A DNA stretch of 64,000 nt, from NCBI GenBank assembly GCA_000442125.1, contig KE546977.1:124001-188000 (forward strand), in the 5' to 3' direction. Under the pieces are notes generated by a model. That model searched no databases. It had not been told where the DNA came from and worked only from the letters and a program-made list of their open reading frames with translations. The translations under genes were made by a program, and so were the position numbers. Each line of letters begins with the position of its first letter. The stretch's first letter is position 1. Shown one piece after another: positions 33,370 through 45,890 of this stretch. This DNA is from Opeltia flavorubescens (lineage: Eukaryota > Ascomycota > Lecanoromycetes > Teloschistales > Teloschistaceae).

Positions 33370-34775
33370 CTACATACAATTTTTGAGCTTTTCCTTCAGC
33401 CACTCTGGGTCGATCCTTTTGCCAGTCTGATCGAAAAACTTTGAAGCCATGCGGATCCATCGCTGCTCCTCGAATGCGCAATTCATGTTGTAGAGGTATG
33501 ACAGCTGCATCTCGAATGTTAGTCAATGCCCTCCAAAATCTTCAATCATGACACCCAGAAGGAGACTGACCTCCTCTAGATCCAAAGGATCGTTCTCATC
33601 GACATAGATGACCGGACTGCCGTTGAGCTTCGTGATTCCTTCAGGGATCTTGACATTCTCGAATTGGAAGGCACCGTCAGAGCCTCTTTTAAGGATTCCT
33701 TTGATTTGACTGTCGGTTTTGTCCGCCACGACAGCTTCAGCGGGGTGGACAACGACAGCAGCGGTGGGGCCAGCGACAGCAGCCCCTGAACCAGGCGGAT
33801 CCACGGCAGGCTCAGTTTTCGCCCCTTCACCTTTGGCATCTCCCTGCTTTCCCTTTCCTTTCTTGCCTCCATCACCCTTCTGCTTTCCTTTGTTGCCCTT
33901 TCCTTCGTTGGACTGAGCAACTGGTGCAGCGGCTCCACCTTCCTTGGCTGCTTCTCCTCCTTCAACAGATCCGACTCCTCCAATCTCCTTGAAGCGGAGA
34001 CGGAGCTCTTCCCTCTCGCGACCCACCAAGACATCACCAATCTCCTTCCAAGTCTTGTTCTGTGCTTTCAAGCTGATGAGTGCAACATCTTCCGCTGGTG
34101 TCCAGGCTGCCTTGGCTGCTTCATCTGCAGGCTTTGCTTCTTCGGTCGGCTTAGCATCTTCGGCTGCTTTGGCTGGATCGTCGGCTTTGGGAGTTGCTGG
34201 ATCTGCTGCTGCATTGCTCGATGCTGCTCGCCTGCGCTGACGGTAAATAGTCAGTGGATTTCTCAAATTAATCGTGCAACATATTGTGAGGCAGCCTTTC
34301 TCTGAACCGCTAGACCCTTCAAAGTGGCGCTTGCATTGAGATTCTGCCATGACGGGGAGACAAGCAATGAAAGCAAGCGACGGACGAAAGCCAAGAACCC
34401 TTTGTCAGAGATCTCAAAATCAAGCAATGGGTAAGATGATGACGAGCCAATGGTAGCAAGGATAACTAGACCTGTCGAGGAAAGCATGCTGTCTGCAGCG
34501 AAAGAACGGCATAGGTATCCACAGCTTTTCCGCTGCAGGCTGATGTAGGGCTGATCACGATCACAACGGCAGTGAATGTCATAATTTCCATCAACATAAT
34601 ATACACCCATATCCAACACATTGCGAATGGTGGAGCAAGAAAATTTACTCACCTCCTGCCGCAGCTGAAGCTCTCCTCTGAGTTTATCAATCTCCGACTT
34701 GCTTACGAACAAGTCTAGGAAACTCGCTTGAGCTTTGCGCTTGCTATTGGGCAAAGGGATGGCGTCATCAGGCAT
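33370..34775 (-). CDS. SANT/Myb-like domain nuclear protein
   Basis: Exon 1 (34775 to about 34655) encodes MPDDAIPLPNSKRKAQASFL and a short coiled coil (SEIDKLRGELQLRQE). A ~415-nt intron (GTGAGT..CAG) precedes the main exon, and a last intron (GTCAGT..CAG, about 33500-33567) leads to LSYLYNMNCAFEEQRWIRMA and the terminal LKEKLKNCM. The main exon is Ala/Lys/Glu-rich around a SANT/Myb-like repeat (AWTPAEDVALISLKAQNKTW then KEIGDVLVGREREELRLRFK). A basic Lys/Gly tract (KGNKGKQKGDGGKKGKGKQG) follows. DNA or chromatin binding is inferred from the SANT fold. The C-terminal ~45 residues may be a second interaction module. Confidence 0.75.
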
Positions 34776-35461
34776 GTCGATGAAGCTGTGGATGCTAGCG
34801 AAGAGCAATGGATTGATTTTCGTATGACTTTCAATGGAAGAGCATTGAAGCGAAGTCTACAAGCTTTCAGATGATGCTACTAGATTTAGTGGAATACTAG
34901 ACTAGCAGCTTCTTAAATACGTGACTCAAATTATAACATTTCTATCATTCACATCACAGGATTTATCAGGAACGAGCATCATTACATTAATCCACCTGAC
35001 GTACACACATTATGGTGGGGGTCATCAGAGTGTATCAACAACAGTCTATCTTCGGCTTCTATACAAATATTTTGACTGGTAGTAGGGGTTATGAGTGGGT
35101 GAGTGACAACAGTAGCCAAAAGTGAGTGATATTCAACTCGATGCTTGGCATTGTTGACCCTCAGGGGCTTGCGTTCTTGATGCTCGTAGACCACCGTAGC
35201 CCTCACCCAACGCCAAGACCAGATTTCCTCTTCACCTTGCCGACTTTCGTTCTTCTTCACAGCTGTCGATAAAACCATCCAGTCCTTACCCCTTCTCTCA
35301 CCTGCGAGCCTATATCACAGCCTCTTCTTCCGCCTTTCCTCCATCGCTACGACCGATATCAACACCCTCCCGAAGAGCGCTACCTCTTTCCCGCCTTAAC
35401 ATTCTTCAGCTCGTCAACCCTCCGCCGCGAACCTTTCCACCATCCTCTTTCTTCCATCAGC
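34776..35461. promoter_or_regulatory. bidirectional promoter region
   Basis: Lies between the SANT gene (-) and the p24 gene (+). Pyrimidine-rich just upstream of the p24 ATG. No additional gene seen. Confidence 0.4.
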
Positions 35462-36272
35462 ATGCGGACTCTAACAAATCTGGTCGCCATCCCCCTTCTC
35501 CTCCTCACACCCTTCATCACAGCCCACAACATCAACCTCGGCGCCCACTCCCGAGAATGCTTTCATGAACAGCTCCACAAAGATGACAAGATGACCGTCA
35601 CCTTCCAAGTTGGGGACAGAGAATTCGGCGGCGCAGGGAATTTGGAGGTAGATTTCTGGGTACATTCAGCCTCCCATGTTGCGACTACCGTTAGAGAGTA
35701 GCAATGGCTAATTCCGTTCCTCTCTACACCAGATCCAACATCCTATGGGCCGGAACATCGTCCATCAACAAGCCGTCTCATCCGGTGACCACAGTTTCGA
35801 TGCGGACGCCGACGGGAAATACCTCTACTGCTTCAGTAACGAACATTGGTCTGCGGCGACGAAGGAGGTCAGCTTCAACGTGCATGGGATAGTCTATGTG
35901 CCGGAGAGTGAGGCACCGTCGGATCCATTAGAGGTGGAAGGTATGGTGCCTCTTCTCCAATTCCGGACACACATGGAGAATCAGGCTAACGGATACGATT
36001 CATGATACAGTCAAACAACTCTCGGAGATGCTGAGCCAAGTCAAAGATGAACAGTCTTACATCGTTGTGAGGGAACGAACACATCGCAACACAGCTGAGA
36101 GCACGAATGGGAGGGTGAAGTGGTGGAGTATTTTCCAACTAGGAGTGCTTTTGGGTGAAGGGATTTTCCAGGTCTGGTGGCTGAAAAGGTTTTTCGAAGT
36201 AAGTCCCCAGCGAGGCCAGGGATTGTTCGAGGAAATACTAATCATGAGGCATAGGTCAAGCGCGTCGTTTAG
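35462..36272 (+). CDS. p24 family cargo receptor, Emp24/TMED2-type
   Basis: Four exons: 35462-35659, 35733-35940, 36011-36198 and 36255-36272, encoding about 203 residues. Signal peptide (MRTLTNLVAIPLLLLTPFITA), then a GOLD domain with RECFHEQLHKDDKMTVTFQV, DFWIQHPMGRNIVHQQAVSS and YLYCFSNEHWSAATKEVSFN. Next is a coiled coil (LSEMLSQVKDEQSYIVVRER), a transmembrane helix (WWSIFQLGVLLGEGIFQVWW) and the cytosolic tail LKRFFEVKRVV with diphenylalanine and dibasic sorting signals. p24 proteins cycle between ER and Golgi in COPII/COPI vesicles. The YIVVRERTHRNTAESTN block favours the beta (Emp24) subfamily. Confidence 0.9.
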
Positions 36273-36876
36273 AATGAGCTGTATGAGTAATCTGAATGTT
36301 TTTCTTCCTGCTGAAAACTCCCCTTTTCCTCCCCAGATCTAAAGAACCCCGTCTCACTTCGGAGCATCTGTACCCTTTATAATGACAACCATTGAATTTG
36401 ATACAAAAGCAAGGTATCATTGAACAGTAATTGATGGTACCGATATCTCTGGGAAAAGAACCTTGATTGGAACCGCGTATCAATGAAAACAAAGGTCGAA
36501 GCTGCTAGTTCTTCCTTACACTACACTATCGAAAGCACACCAATAAACAAGTGTCAAAAAGTCGTGTCCGTAGTCCTGCATCTCTTCTTGTTTCATTCAG
36601 GTACTTTTCATACTCGCTTAGCGCGGATCGGGCGCCCGCAAGTCAGGGAAAAGACCCTGCATGCTTTTTACATGTATGGGCACATGATGATCCATCGACT
36701 ATCCTTACGTATACTCTACTCTATTTGTGGTCTCATCAGCCCATAAATGTCCATCACTTACAGATCTTCAGTATACAACTCTAGCTTCATAACCAATAGC
36801 AGCTATTGCACGCACTTTCACTCACTATCACTCAAAACCCTGTGTGATATCAGCAAGAGCCCGAGCTACCGTTGAA
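36273..36876. promoter_or_regulatory. intergenic / promoter
   Basis: No gene recognised between the p24 stop and the next start. The frame of the next gene stays open to a GTG at 36844, but the first ATG is 36877. Confidence 0.4.
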
Positions 36877-38954
36877 ATGTCATCCAACCAAAACAACGGT
36901 TCTATCCTTGATCGCGCAGCAGTTGAAAATGAAACGTCCTTTGAGAGTATTGCCAGCTCTCATTCAACTACAGATGTCGACATACATATGTCCAAACGAA
37001 AGCGATTCAGCGGCAAAGTCAAGAGCATTTTGCACGTCCACAACGATCAGCTGAACATCACCGACAACGCCGACGCTGTTACTCTATCGCCTTCCCCTGA
37101 GGTCACTACAGGAGAACCTCGCCTTGATGAAGGCTCCTCGCCCGAAGAGCCATCTCAAGGCTTCCGACAATTGGTCCAGCATCCTGTCGATACCATCAAA
37201 GCTAAAGCCGAACGTAAGACTAACAAAGAGGTTGCCGCCAACTTGTTGAGTCCAGAGGTCACACACGCACAGGATGTGGAGCTTCTCCGTGCTAAGGATA
37301 CGATGGATAACGCAGACTCCGAGAGGGAGAAGATACGAGCTTGTGAAGATATGGAGACTATCAAGAAGGCTCGGCAAGATCTATTCGTACGCTGGACCAT
37401 GGATCGTCATGTCTTGAAGTTGAAGCGACTCCAAAGCGAAGCTGAGAAGGCGAGCGATGAGAAGTCGAGCAGTAAGACGAATCCTGAGAGTTTCAATCGA
37501 GGGTGGCAAGAATACAGCCAAGAGGTTCGGATGCCATGATGTGTCCCTAGTATACTATTTGCCGCTGACTGACTGAATTTTGTGATCCTCCAGTTCATTC
37601 TTCGGCAGGCAGAGAAATATGGTGGTCAGTACATCGGCAGCTTCTCTGAACCACCACCCGCGTCTCAGGAGACTGTCAGTGCCAGCATTGAAAAGCTCCT
37701 GGTTGCTTCTTCCCCTTGGCAGGCATTGGGCATGCACATTCGCCGCATCTATAGATGGGAGAATCAACAAGAGACATCAGTATACTTGATGGCGTTTATG
37801 ATTTTGTGGGCATATGGCGCCCTTTGCGCAGTTGGAGTAAGGCACTCGCATCTCAAGATTAAACCACTTACCAATGCTGACTCTATTCAAGTGTCTAGCA
37901 CTTATCGGCCAAGTTCTACGTCGCAGATTTCAGAGTCCTTCAATGGAGAAGCTTCGACAAGAAATCATGCGCACAGAAGATTCTTTGTCCACGGCTCATA
38001 CCTTGACGGAGCAGATCGAGAAACGAGGCGCGCAAAGCTGGATCGACCCTTTGATCGAGGACATGGGAGAGTGGATGCTTTTGCAGCTGGGAGACTTATC
38101 CAATGTCCTGGAAGTGATTTTGAAGTAAGCCTTGATAGATATCTATCTATCAGTTGCCAAATTTAGCACCCAGCTGATCTCATTTCCGATTGCCAGCTTC
38201 TATGAATGGCGACAGCCTAGACGGACAGCGTGGACGCTCGTCTGGATCGGCATCGGTTGCATTTCATTTTATTTGACCCCAGCATGGCTTCTTGCCAAAA
38301 TGATGTCCCTCTCAATGGGCATCACCTTCTTCGGCCTCTTTCCCATCGCAAGTCGTTATCCCAAGTACAGGCTACTAGCTTCTCCGATTAAATGGCTCTT
38401 CTGGGACATCCCTACCCATGGTATAGCGCTATTGCGACTCCCTTGAAAAGCCTTTTCTTTTCTTGGATGACATATCACTAATCTCTACTTTAGCCGAGTG
38501 GGCAATTGCACGACTTCAAGTTCAGGGATCGCGTCTGAACGCCGAGCATCCAGATACCGAGACAACCATACATGGATCCTACACATGTTCGAGCAACAAT
38601 CATAGCGGCAGACTCGTCGTTAGCTCCAAAGGTGTTTGTTTCGACTCTTTCGGTGTCCCGCGTCATGAATGGAATATGCCGTACAACAGGATGAATCGCG
38701 TGGAAAAGGTTCAGTCAAATAGCCCCTTCCTTCCCTTTTTGGAACTCCTTGCTTGGGCAGAAAGAGAACGTGCTGACGGAGAGTGTTTGGAATACGTATA
38801 GGTGAATGCCGTAGCCCAATTAGGCTCTGGGAAGAATCTACTTCTCATCGACGCGAATGAAGAACAGTACACCGCCAACAACATTGCGAGTAGAGACGAG
38901 GTGTTCACGCAGATAGTGGGATACAGCCGAGTGAAATGGCAGGTAGTGGGCTGA
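36877..38954 (+). CDS. GRAM-like multi-pass membrane protein
   Basis: Six or so exons, about 560 residues; ATG 36877 is chosen over the in-frame GTG at 36844. The N-terminus is polar, then HPVDTIKAKAERKTNKEVAA and a charged helix (ARQDLFVRWTMDRHVLKLKR). Hydrophobic segments follow: VYLMAFMILWAYGALCAVG, LVWIGIGCISFYLTPAWLLA and MSLSMGITFFGLFPIAS. The C-terminus is a GRAM-like fold (SGRLVVSSKGVCFDSFGVPR, then AVAQLGSGKNLLLIDANEEQ) ending VKWQVVG. GRAM domains often bind phosphoinositides or other lipids at membrane contact sites; that role is inferred. Introns lie near 37528-37593, 37831-37891, 38126-38200, 38420-38490 and 38708-38801. Confidence 0.7.
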
Positions 38955-40348
38955 GATTGTGGATTGGAATCTATCTACATCCGATCTTACCTCATGAATT
39001 ATCACTATATCTATATCTGTGCCTACAGGTACCGTTCTCCCATTTCCCTTTCCCTCATCCCCTACCATCTTTATTCCGTATCCCGCATCCATGCTGACTT
39101 TTCCTCTTCTATACTCCAGCTCTTCAATTTCCCTTTCGCGTGTCCCGGCAGTCGATTCCCATGATCTTCTTGGCCGAATCGACCCCCTCCGAAGCCTTCG
39201 AACACCTTCACAGCGTCCCCGACTGCCGCGCTTGCCGGCGCCGACCCATCACGTTCAATATATGAGAGTCACCAGCTGAGCCCACCAACGTAGACGCCAA
39301 GCATTGGAACTGCGCTAGCCACATCTTGGCATGCGAATACACCGTAGCAACGATTCGTCGAGCCTATCACAGTCATCGAATTTCATTGGTGTTACGTCTT
39401 GGCATTGGTAGGGATCACGATAGAAGTCATGATTGGATTCTATGCTCGACAGTGTCATCATATGTGTGCACCTCCCACATCAATTGAGATCGTATGATAT
39501 TGGCTGCAGCTATGGGTGCAGCGAGTGGTATGCTCGAGTTTCTCCGGGAGGGTCGTTCCCCGCATCCTAGACCTTTGTCGGACATGAAGTCAATCGGTGA
39601 CTATAGCAGCACCGCTCATCAGCCAGTCACAATTCATCCTCTCCGAATCCTCACACCCTCATTGCTCATCAATCGCTCCACGATACATCCCAGTACTATG
39701 GGTGAATTGTCGACAGCCAGTGACCATACGTGGCACTTGCTATTTTTGTCGCGGACTGCAGGCCGCATCACCAGAATCCCACAAAGAGAACGAATGATGC
39801 ATCTTGTAGGCCAAACCCTATTTAATGAGAAGAACATAGGTTTCCCCATCAGCCATGAAGATCAATATGGTGGGGATCAGCAACAGAGGGTGGTCGGAAC
39901 ATGTAGACCTGAAAGGCTGTTGAATGACGCGACGACGCGAGATCGCAAGGACTTTCTGCGAAGGCTGGCTAAACGATATCGAGAAAAGGAGTGTGCCTAA
40001 GAACATGACGGATCAGAAATGGTAAGGATTTGCGAGTGAGGCAGGCCGAGAAACACCGTTCAGCTCTAAATCTGCTGGGACAATTTTGACCTACAGGTGT
40101 CTTTGGCTACCATTCCTCGGCGTTCAGCCATGCTCATGCATGTAGGTAAAGCAATGTATCTGCTGATGCATGAGAGGCGTCCACTGCTGTGACCTTATCA
40201 GGTCTAATGATGCTGCTGAGCTTGTCTATATAACTTTGAGTCCTTCAGCCTGGATCAGAATTCTCGATTCTTTCAAGGTACTGCTTTTATCACTCATACA
40301 TTCTCCCCAAGTTCTTTGTCTACCTAGCAGACAGCGAGTGCGTGAAAC
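38955..40348. other. long intergenic, unclear relics
   Basis: No convincing gene. A short frame at 39161 (MIFLAESTPSEAFEHLHSVP, then CRACRRR) and a 168-codon frame at 39494-40000 (C-terminal DRKDFLRRLAKRYREKECA) are open, but nothing ties them to a family. Either could be a relic or chance. Confidence 0.3.
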
Positions 40349-42547
40349 ATGGCAACTATCACTGTCAATGGCAACACGATCAACCCAGAAGCCACGGAAT
40401 ATGTGTCACAAGACGCGAAAGACTCCAACTTCATCTACATCCAAGGCAATCATGATCTGGCCGTTGAAGAAAAACAGCAATTGGCGGCGATGGGTGTAGA
40501 GATCCTAGAGTATGTTGCAGAGTACACATACTTGTGCCGCTACACACCAGAGGACCTTAGGCAGATACAAGAGCTGCCTTTTGTCAGGACTGCCAACATG
40601 TGAGTGTCGAGTAAGGTTACTTGTTACGTTCTTCTCTAGGTTGATACCCAGAAATCAGCATGATCCATCTGATCGAATTATGACAAAATGCAGGGCGCCA
40701 GCTGACCTCTTGCAGCTATCATGCAGAGCTCAAGAGCACCATTTCGCTAAAGGGCATGGTCGAGGGCGATGCTAGTCGGACCGAATACGAGATCGATCTC
40801 ATACTCCACAGCAAACCCAACATCAGCTCTGAAGAATTAGGCCCTTATGTCGCAGAGCGCGCAGGAGTCGATCTCGACGAACTCGAAATCCTTCCAAATA
40901 AAATCCGGCTCACTGTGGCCCAAGATAAACTCGATGATCTTGCAGCTCTCGACAGCGTGAACAGGATTGAAGAAGTCCGACCTAAGAGACTGTATAACGA
41001 TCAAGCGCGAAGCGTTCTGCAAGCTGATGCACTCTTCACGTCTGCAGGATATGAAGGAGCTGGCCAGGTCATCTGCGTGGCAGATTCAGGTTTCGACCAA
41101 GGCGATAGCTCGGATACAAAGGTTCATCCTGCGTTTGTTGGTCGAGTGGAACGTCTTGTCTCTCTGTGGGCCAAGGGTGACTGCAAAGATCCCGTCGGAC
41201 ACGGCACTCATGTTAGCGGATCAGCCTGTGGCAATGGCATCTACACGAATTCAGTTGATGGCAAGAAAAGCAACATGAAGGGAACTGCCCCCGCTGCCAA
41301 GCTGATGATGCAGTCATTGTCCAAGTACTCCCAATATTTGAAAGCATGGACACTCGGGGCACCCACCGATCTGTCCAAGCTTTTCTTGGGGCCATATAAT
41401 TTTGGATATCGGATTCACAGCAACTCCTGGGGTAATGAATGGGATTATACCGTCGGTCAACTTGGCTATGAAGATAGTGCCACAGCAATTGACACATTTA
41501 TCAACCAACATCAAGACTTCGTCGTACTGATCGCAGCCGGAAACGATGCGGACGAAGAAAACCATGGGAACAGCCAGATTGGCGATAATAGCGCAGCTAA
41601 GAACTGTATCACCGTAGGAGCCACAGGTTCAACGCGGTTCAACGATGGTTATAGCTACAGGTCCAGGAAGCCACCAAATTACACAGGGCCAACCAGCACA
41701 GCAATATTCAGCAGCAGAGGACCCACGCTAGGCAGTCAGGACTCTCAAGGTGGAGTGACAACTGGCCGTATCAAGCCAGATATTGCAGCCCCAGGCGTCG
41801 CCATACTATCAGCCGCTTCACGATCAGTAGCTATGGATGACGCCGTCAGGACAGATAACGGAAGGTCTAACGATAATGACTGGATCTATATGTCTGGCAC
41901 AAGCATGGCTACGCCACTCGTAGCCGGTTGCGTAGCTCTAGTACGCGAGGCGCTGCAAAAGTACGGAAAACAGCAACCCAGTGCCGCTTTGGTCAAAGCT
42001 CTATTGATCAACGGCGCTGTGAACTTCTCAAGCACGAATGGCCTTGGCTTCGATTACGAACAGGGTTTTGGACGTGTCAACATCGACAGCACCGTGAACA
42101 TGATCAAGCAGTCCACTTTCATCGATGGGGGAAGCAAATTGGAGACCACCAAATATGACGTTCCTGCATTGCGCCTGACCCTGGATACCGCTAAGCGATG
42201 GGAAAGTCATGCAATCTCTATTCCCACTGGTACCAAAAAGTTCGTTGCTACTCTTGCGTACCCCGATCCGCAGGGTGCCCTATTACAAAACGATGTGAAT
42301 CTCATAGTGAGAGCGGGTACAGTTGAAAGGCACGGCAATAAGGGTGCAAGCACGGACTTTGACCATATCAGTGGGTTTTCCATTACTCATTGATCATACC
42401 TCTACTGAATCAATTATAGATAACGTGGAGAGAGTTATTTGGGATAATCCACCCAGTGGGACGATCAAGGTTATTGCGCAGGCTTACGCCTTCACCATAC
42501 CAACTTCAGAGCAATCGTTTGCGGTGGCCTGGAGTGTTCAGGCTTGA
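40349..42547 (+). CDS. S8 subtilisin-like serine protease without signal peptide
   Basis: Three exons, 40349-40599, 40716-42370 and 42420-42547, giving 677 residues. The catalytic triad is complete: Asp207 in CVADSGFD, His249 in GHGTHVSGS and Ser480 in SGTSMATPLVAG. The oxyanion Asn is in IAAGND. The first ~200 residues are two propeptide-like repeats (around EYTYLCRYTPEDLRQIQELP and LDDLAALDSVNRIEEVRP). A beta-rich C-terminal domain (about 130 residues) follows the catalytic core. The N-terminus (MATITVNGNTINPEATEYV) is polar with no signal sequence, unlike secreted fungal proteinase K or cerevisin types. The architecture resembles bacterial S8 peptidases. Substrate and location are unknown. 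Confidence 0.85.
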
Positions 42548-43122
42548 ACGAGCTTTGAAATGATTCGTATTTTGGTCTTCCAAGCAATGCTGAGAAGAAC
42601 ACTGTTAAGAAATCAATTTGCTGCGTGTTGTAATTTGAATCGATTCATGATAATCTCGATCGTAGCAAGTTCTGTTATTTCTTTGTTCTACTACCATCTC
42701 ACAAGAATGCACTGATACAGTAAGTTGAATTTCAGATACGGAAAGGTAGGTCAAGAGTCACCAGCTTTGTTTCCAATCCTATGTTCAAACTAGAACAAGG
42801 TCATTTGACAACAAAGCGATTGTTCCATAATTTCACCATCATTGCTGTTGTAAATGTCTTTGTTTGAGAATCATTGCAAATCAATGGTCATAAGTGCCAG
42901 CGAGTAGACAAGTCAGTGAAGATTCTAGTATATAATGCTTGACATGGACCTCTGGGTTTTCTATTTCATCACAAAATCAGATTATATCAAATCGACCACC
43001 ACCACAACATTGTTCATAACGCTTGAAGAATCAAGAGAATTGCAGAGACCCTAGACGATAGATACTAGCTCTCTTTGCCATACAGAGACTTCCTGCAATA
43101 CTACTTTGAACAATACTTCAAA
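42548..43122. promoter_or_regulatory. intergenic / promoter
   Basis: A/T-rich spacer between two plus-strand genes. The next frame is open from a TTG at 43075; the first ATG with good context is 43123. Confidence 0.4.
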
Positions 43123-44739
43123 ATGCCAGGTAGACGTGGAGCTCAAGGTACAGGACGCTCAAGAGGCTCAAGAGCTCGAGCACATAGGTACTCTACCTCA
43201 AACGCGTCAACATCAAACACGTCAGCAGCGAACCCACCACAGGGAAACTCGGGAACCCCAACAGATACTTCACCTCCACAGGACACGGACGCTCCTGTCA
43301 ATCCCGCCCAGACATCTCCTGAACAACTTTCCGGTACAGGTGAATCACCAGGCGAGGATCCTCTGCAAGGCTCTCCAGAGCTACCTGTAAGCAATCCACC
43401 CGATAACACCCAGGAAAACCCCGGACCTTCAGAGCTCATACCATCCAGATATGATCATCAGTCTCCGTCCCCAGCTTTAGAAGCTGCAAACGGTGCCCAC
43501 CTCCCTTCAACAATGGCAGACGACAACGGACAATTCATCCATCACGATGGCCCATTCGCCGCACCAGAGGGCATGGGTACTTGGACACTGGATGGAATCG
43601 ACGACATGCTCTTTCAAGGCATGGACGCACCAAACCCCCCCATGGACGGACTTGAGGTAGACCCCGTAGTTCCTCCCCAATCCATCTTCGACGATCTCTA
43701 CAACCGAGTTTTCGGCGGGACGAACGATAACCGAAACACAGATCCATTCATGGGCGCTCCTTCCCCTTCAGAATCACCGGCAATGGTTCTCACCGCCCCT
43801 CCACAGGGTTACCTCGCTCCACGATCAAATCGGCAAACTCAAACGATAAACCCGGGTCCTATACCCCAACACCCCCTTGCAGATCCTTACCCGGAAATCC
43901 TCAGCTGGGCTACAACCATCACGCCTCCTCCCCCTCAAGCGCAGCAACCTCCCGCCCTCTGCACCGCAGCCGACTGCCCCCTCTCACCCATGGCTCATAA
44001 AGTAGGAACATACATCCACGCCCAAACCCCCGCCCCCTCCCCTCTACCAACATTCGGCTCCTCAAACCCTCCCCCTTCCATCTGGCAGGCAGTGCAAAAC
44101 GGCACACACTGGCTCGGCACCCACGCCGACGCTCTGAAAATCTCAGCGTTCATAAAATACCACGTCACAGATGGAAACATCCTCCTAGTCCCACATACGA
44201 ATTTCCTCTGGGGAGAGGGAGAAGCCGGCGCTGGCTATACTGTACCAGGTGCACCGGTGGTAACACTCCCAGAGATGGTAATGCCGTTGAGGATTGGGTT
44301 TGACGCTTCGCCTAATCTTTCGCCGCACCTTCGAATCCTCAACCCCAATAATCCTAATCCCGCTAACAATCCCACTCCCGCTGCTAACAGCAACACAACC
44401 AACATAAACAACGCCCTCGCATCCCTCCCCGCAGCCCCCCTCACTCTCGCCCCCCCACCCCTCGCGATCGGCCCTCCCCCCACAGAAATAAACCGCTGCA
44501 TATCCACCACCTGCCCCATCCTCACCGAGCACGCCGTAGGCCTATACCGGCACAACAACCTCGGCCCTCGTATCCACGCCGCTGCCTTCGGGCCCGTGGC
44601 GAACCCGCCGGAAAATGTATGGCGGGCTTGGGAGAGGGTGGTGAGAAGTGAGGAGTTGGGTGTGAGGGCGAGGAATGAGGATCGGTGGTGCGTGGTTGGG
44701 TTTCGGAGGTTGCATTGCGGGGGGATGGAGGGGCGGTAG
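43123..44739 (+). CDS. proline-rich protein with two Cys modules
   Basis: A single exon of 538 residues from ATG 43123. The first ~300 residues are low-complexity Pro/Ser/Thr/Asn/Gln-rich with an Arg-rich start (MPGRRGAQGTGRSRGSRARA). Two related modules follow. Module 1 (from 43959) has CTAADCP..HKVGTY..NPPPSIWQAV. Module 2 (from about 44495) has CISTTCP..HAVGLY..NPPENVWRAW. The shared skeleton is C-x4-C-P...H-x-V-G-x-Y...F-G...N-P-P-x2-[IV]-W-x-A. An Asn/Pro/Ala-rich linker joins them. I do not recognise the family. There is no signal peptide, and the Arg-rich N-terminus could favour nuclear location. Confidence 0.6.
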   Translation: MPGRRGAQGTGRSRGSRARAHRYSTSNASTSNTSAANPPQGNSGTPTDTSPPQDTDAPVNPAQTSPEQLSGTGESPGEDPLQGSPELPVSNPPDNTQENPGPSELIPSRYDHQSPSPALEAANGAHLPSTMADDNGQFIHHDGPFAAPEGMGTWTLDGIDDMLFQGMDAPNPPMDGLEVDPVVPPQSIFDDLYNRVFGGTNDNRNTDPFMGAPSPSESPAMVLTAPPQGYLAPRSNRQTQTINPGPIPQHPLADPYPEILSWATTITPPPPQAQQPPALCTAADCPLSPMAHKVGTYIHAQTPAPSPLPTFGSSNPPPSIWQAVQNGTHWLGTHADALKISAFIKYHVTDGNILLVPHTNFLWGEGEAGAGYTVPGAPVVTLPEMVMPLRIGFDASPNLSPHLRILNPNNPNPANNPTPAANSNTTNINNALASLPAAPLTLAPPPLAIGPPPTEINRCISTTCPILTEHAVGLYRHNNLGPRIHAAAFGPVANPPENVWRAWERVVRSEELGVRARNEDRWCVVGFRRLHCGGMEGR

Positions 44740-45890
44740 GGGGGGTTTTTTTTGGTAGGAGGGGGGGGATGGGGAGGGATGGGGGGATAGATGGGAGGAG
44801 GGGAGGAAGGGGTAGATTGATTCTAGAAAGAATGTTTTAAGTCAACTTTTGAAAAATTGGAGGGGTTTTTCGGTTTCTTTTTTGGGTGGTGGTATGGATA
44901 AAATGGACCTGGTAGACAATTTGAATTTGAATTTGATTTGCCCAATTCAACAAAATCATAGAAAATTGAATTATTCGAAAGCATGTACCTTCTCTATATC
45001 CTTTCTTAAATACTAAAATTCTCTTTGAAAAACATACTAAGTTTTCTATTACTTATGACCAGAGTATTATCGGGTAAGAGAGATGTTCAAAGATCGAAAT
45101 ATCTGATACAGCAAGCAACTTTCACAGTATCGTGAAGAGAAGAAAAGGGGGTCTATATCCATGTTTAGAGTCAGTATATATAAATACGCTTTATTCACTC
45201 ATGTTCTGCCACCTATTCAAAAAATAAAAGACCCAAAGCCACCATATGTCATGCCATCCTATCTCACTCGAATGCTCGATAGATTTAAGGGAAATTTAAA
45301 TAGGTATGAGTATTAAATAACAGTGCTACGTTGATGACTGTCTACGTAATAGAATGATCAATCATTAAATATATACATCTCTCCATGGATAGAAGAAGGA
45401 AGAAACAACTGATTTCACAAGCAACAAACAACCAGACATATCACGTACACAGACGGAACAAAATGTCAAAATAGTCAGAGAGGGAGGACCAAAGTCCATG
45501 TATCCAATAAGACAAACCCCACAAAGCTACAATACTACGATACATTTCATCAATCCCCACCGCAGTATGAACACTTTCGAAGTTGGATAAGAAGAAGAAG
45601 ATAAAGCATTTACTTACACATATTCATCAAACAGCTCTCAGACATCGTCTTTCGATCTCAAGAATCCTGCCATAAAATTCAAAAGAGGTTTGCTTCCTGC
45701 TCTCAAGTAAAGCGGTGTACATAAAGCGACACAGTAGTTAGTCATAGATTGGCAGATAAGTTATGTCTAGCATACAGCCCAAAGAAAATACTCAAGCAAG
45801 AACGTCTCACGTTGATTATACCTCTAATTCCGCAAATACAGTGCTAGCACACTAGGCTTTTACAAAACTGCCGTTGCTTACGCGCCGTAA
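44740..45890. other. A/T-rich intergenic
   Basis: G-rich just after the stop at 44739, then A/T-rich with no frame of interest. It probably contains 3' UTRs of convergent genes. Confidence 0.45.

Noticed and set aside
39494-40000. 168-codon plus-strand frame
   Set aside because: No conserved motif, no upstream exon and mixed composition; left as unclear intergenic.
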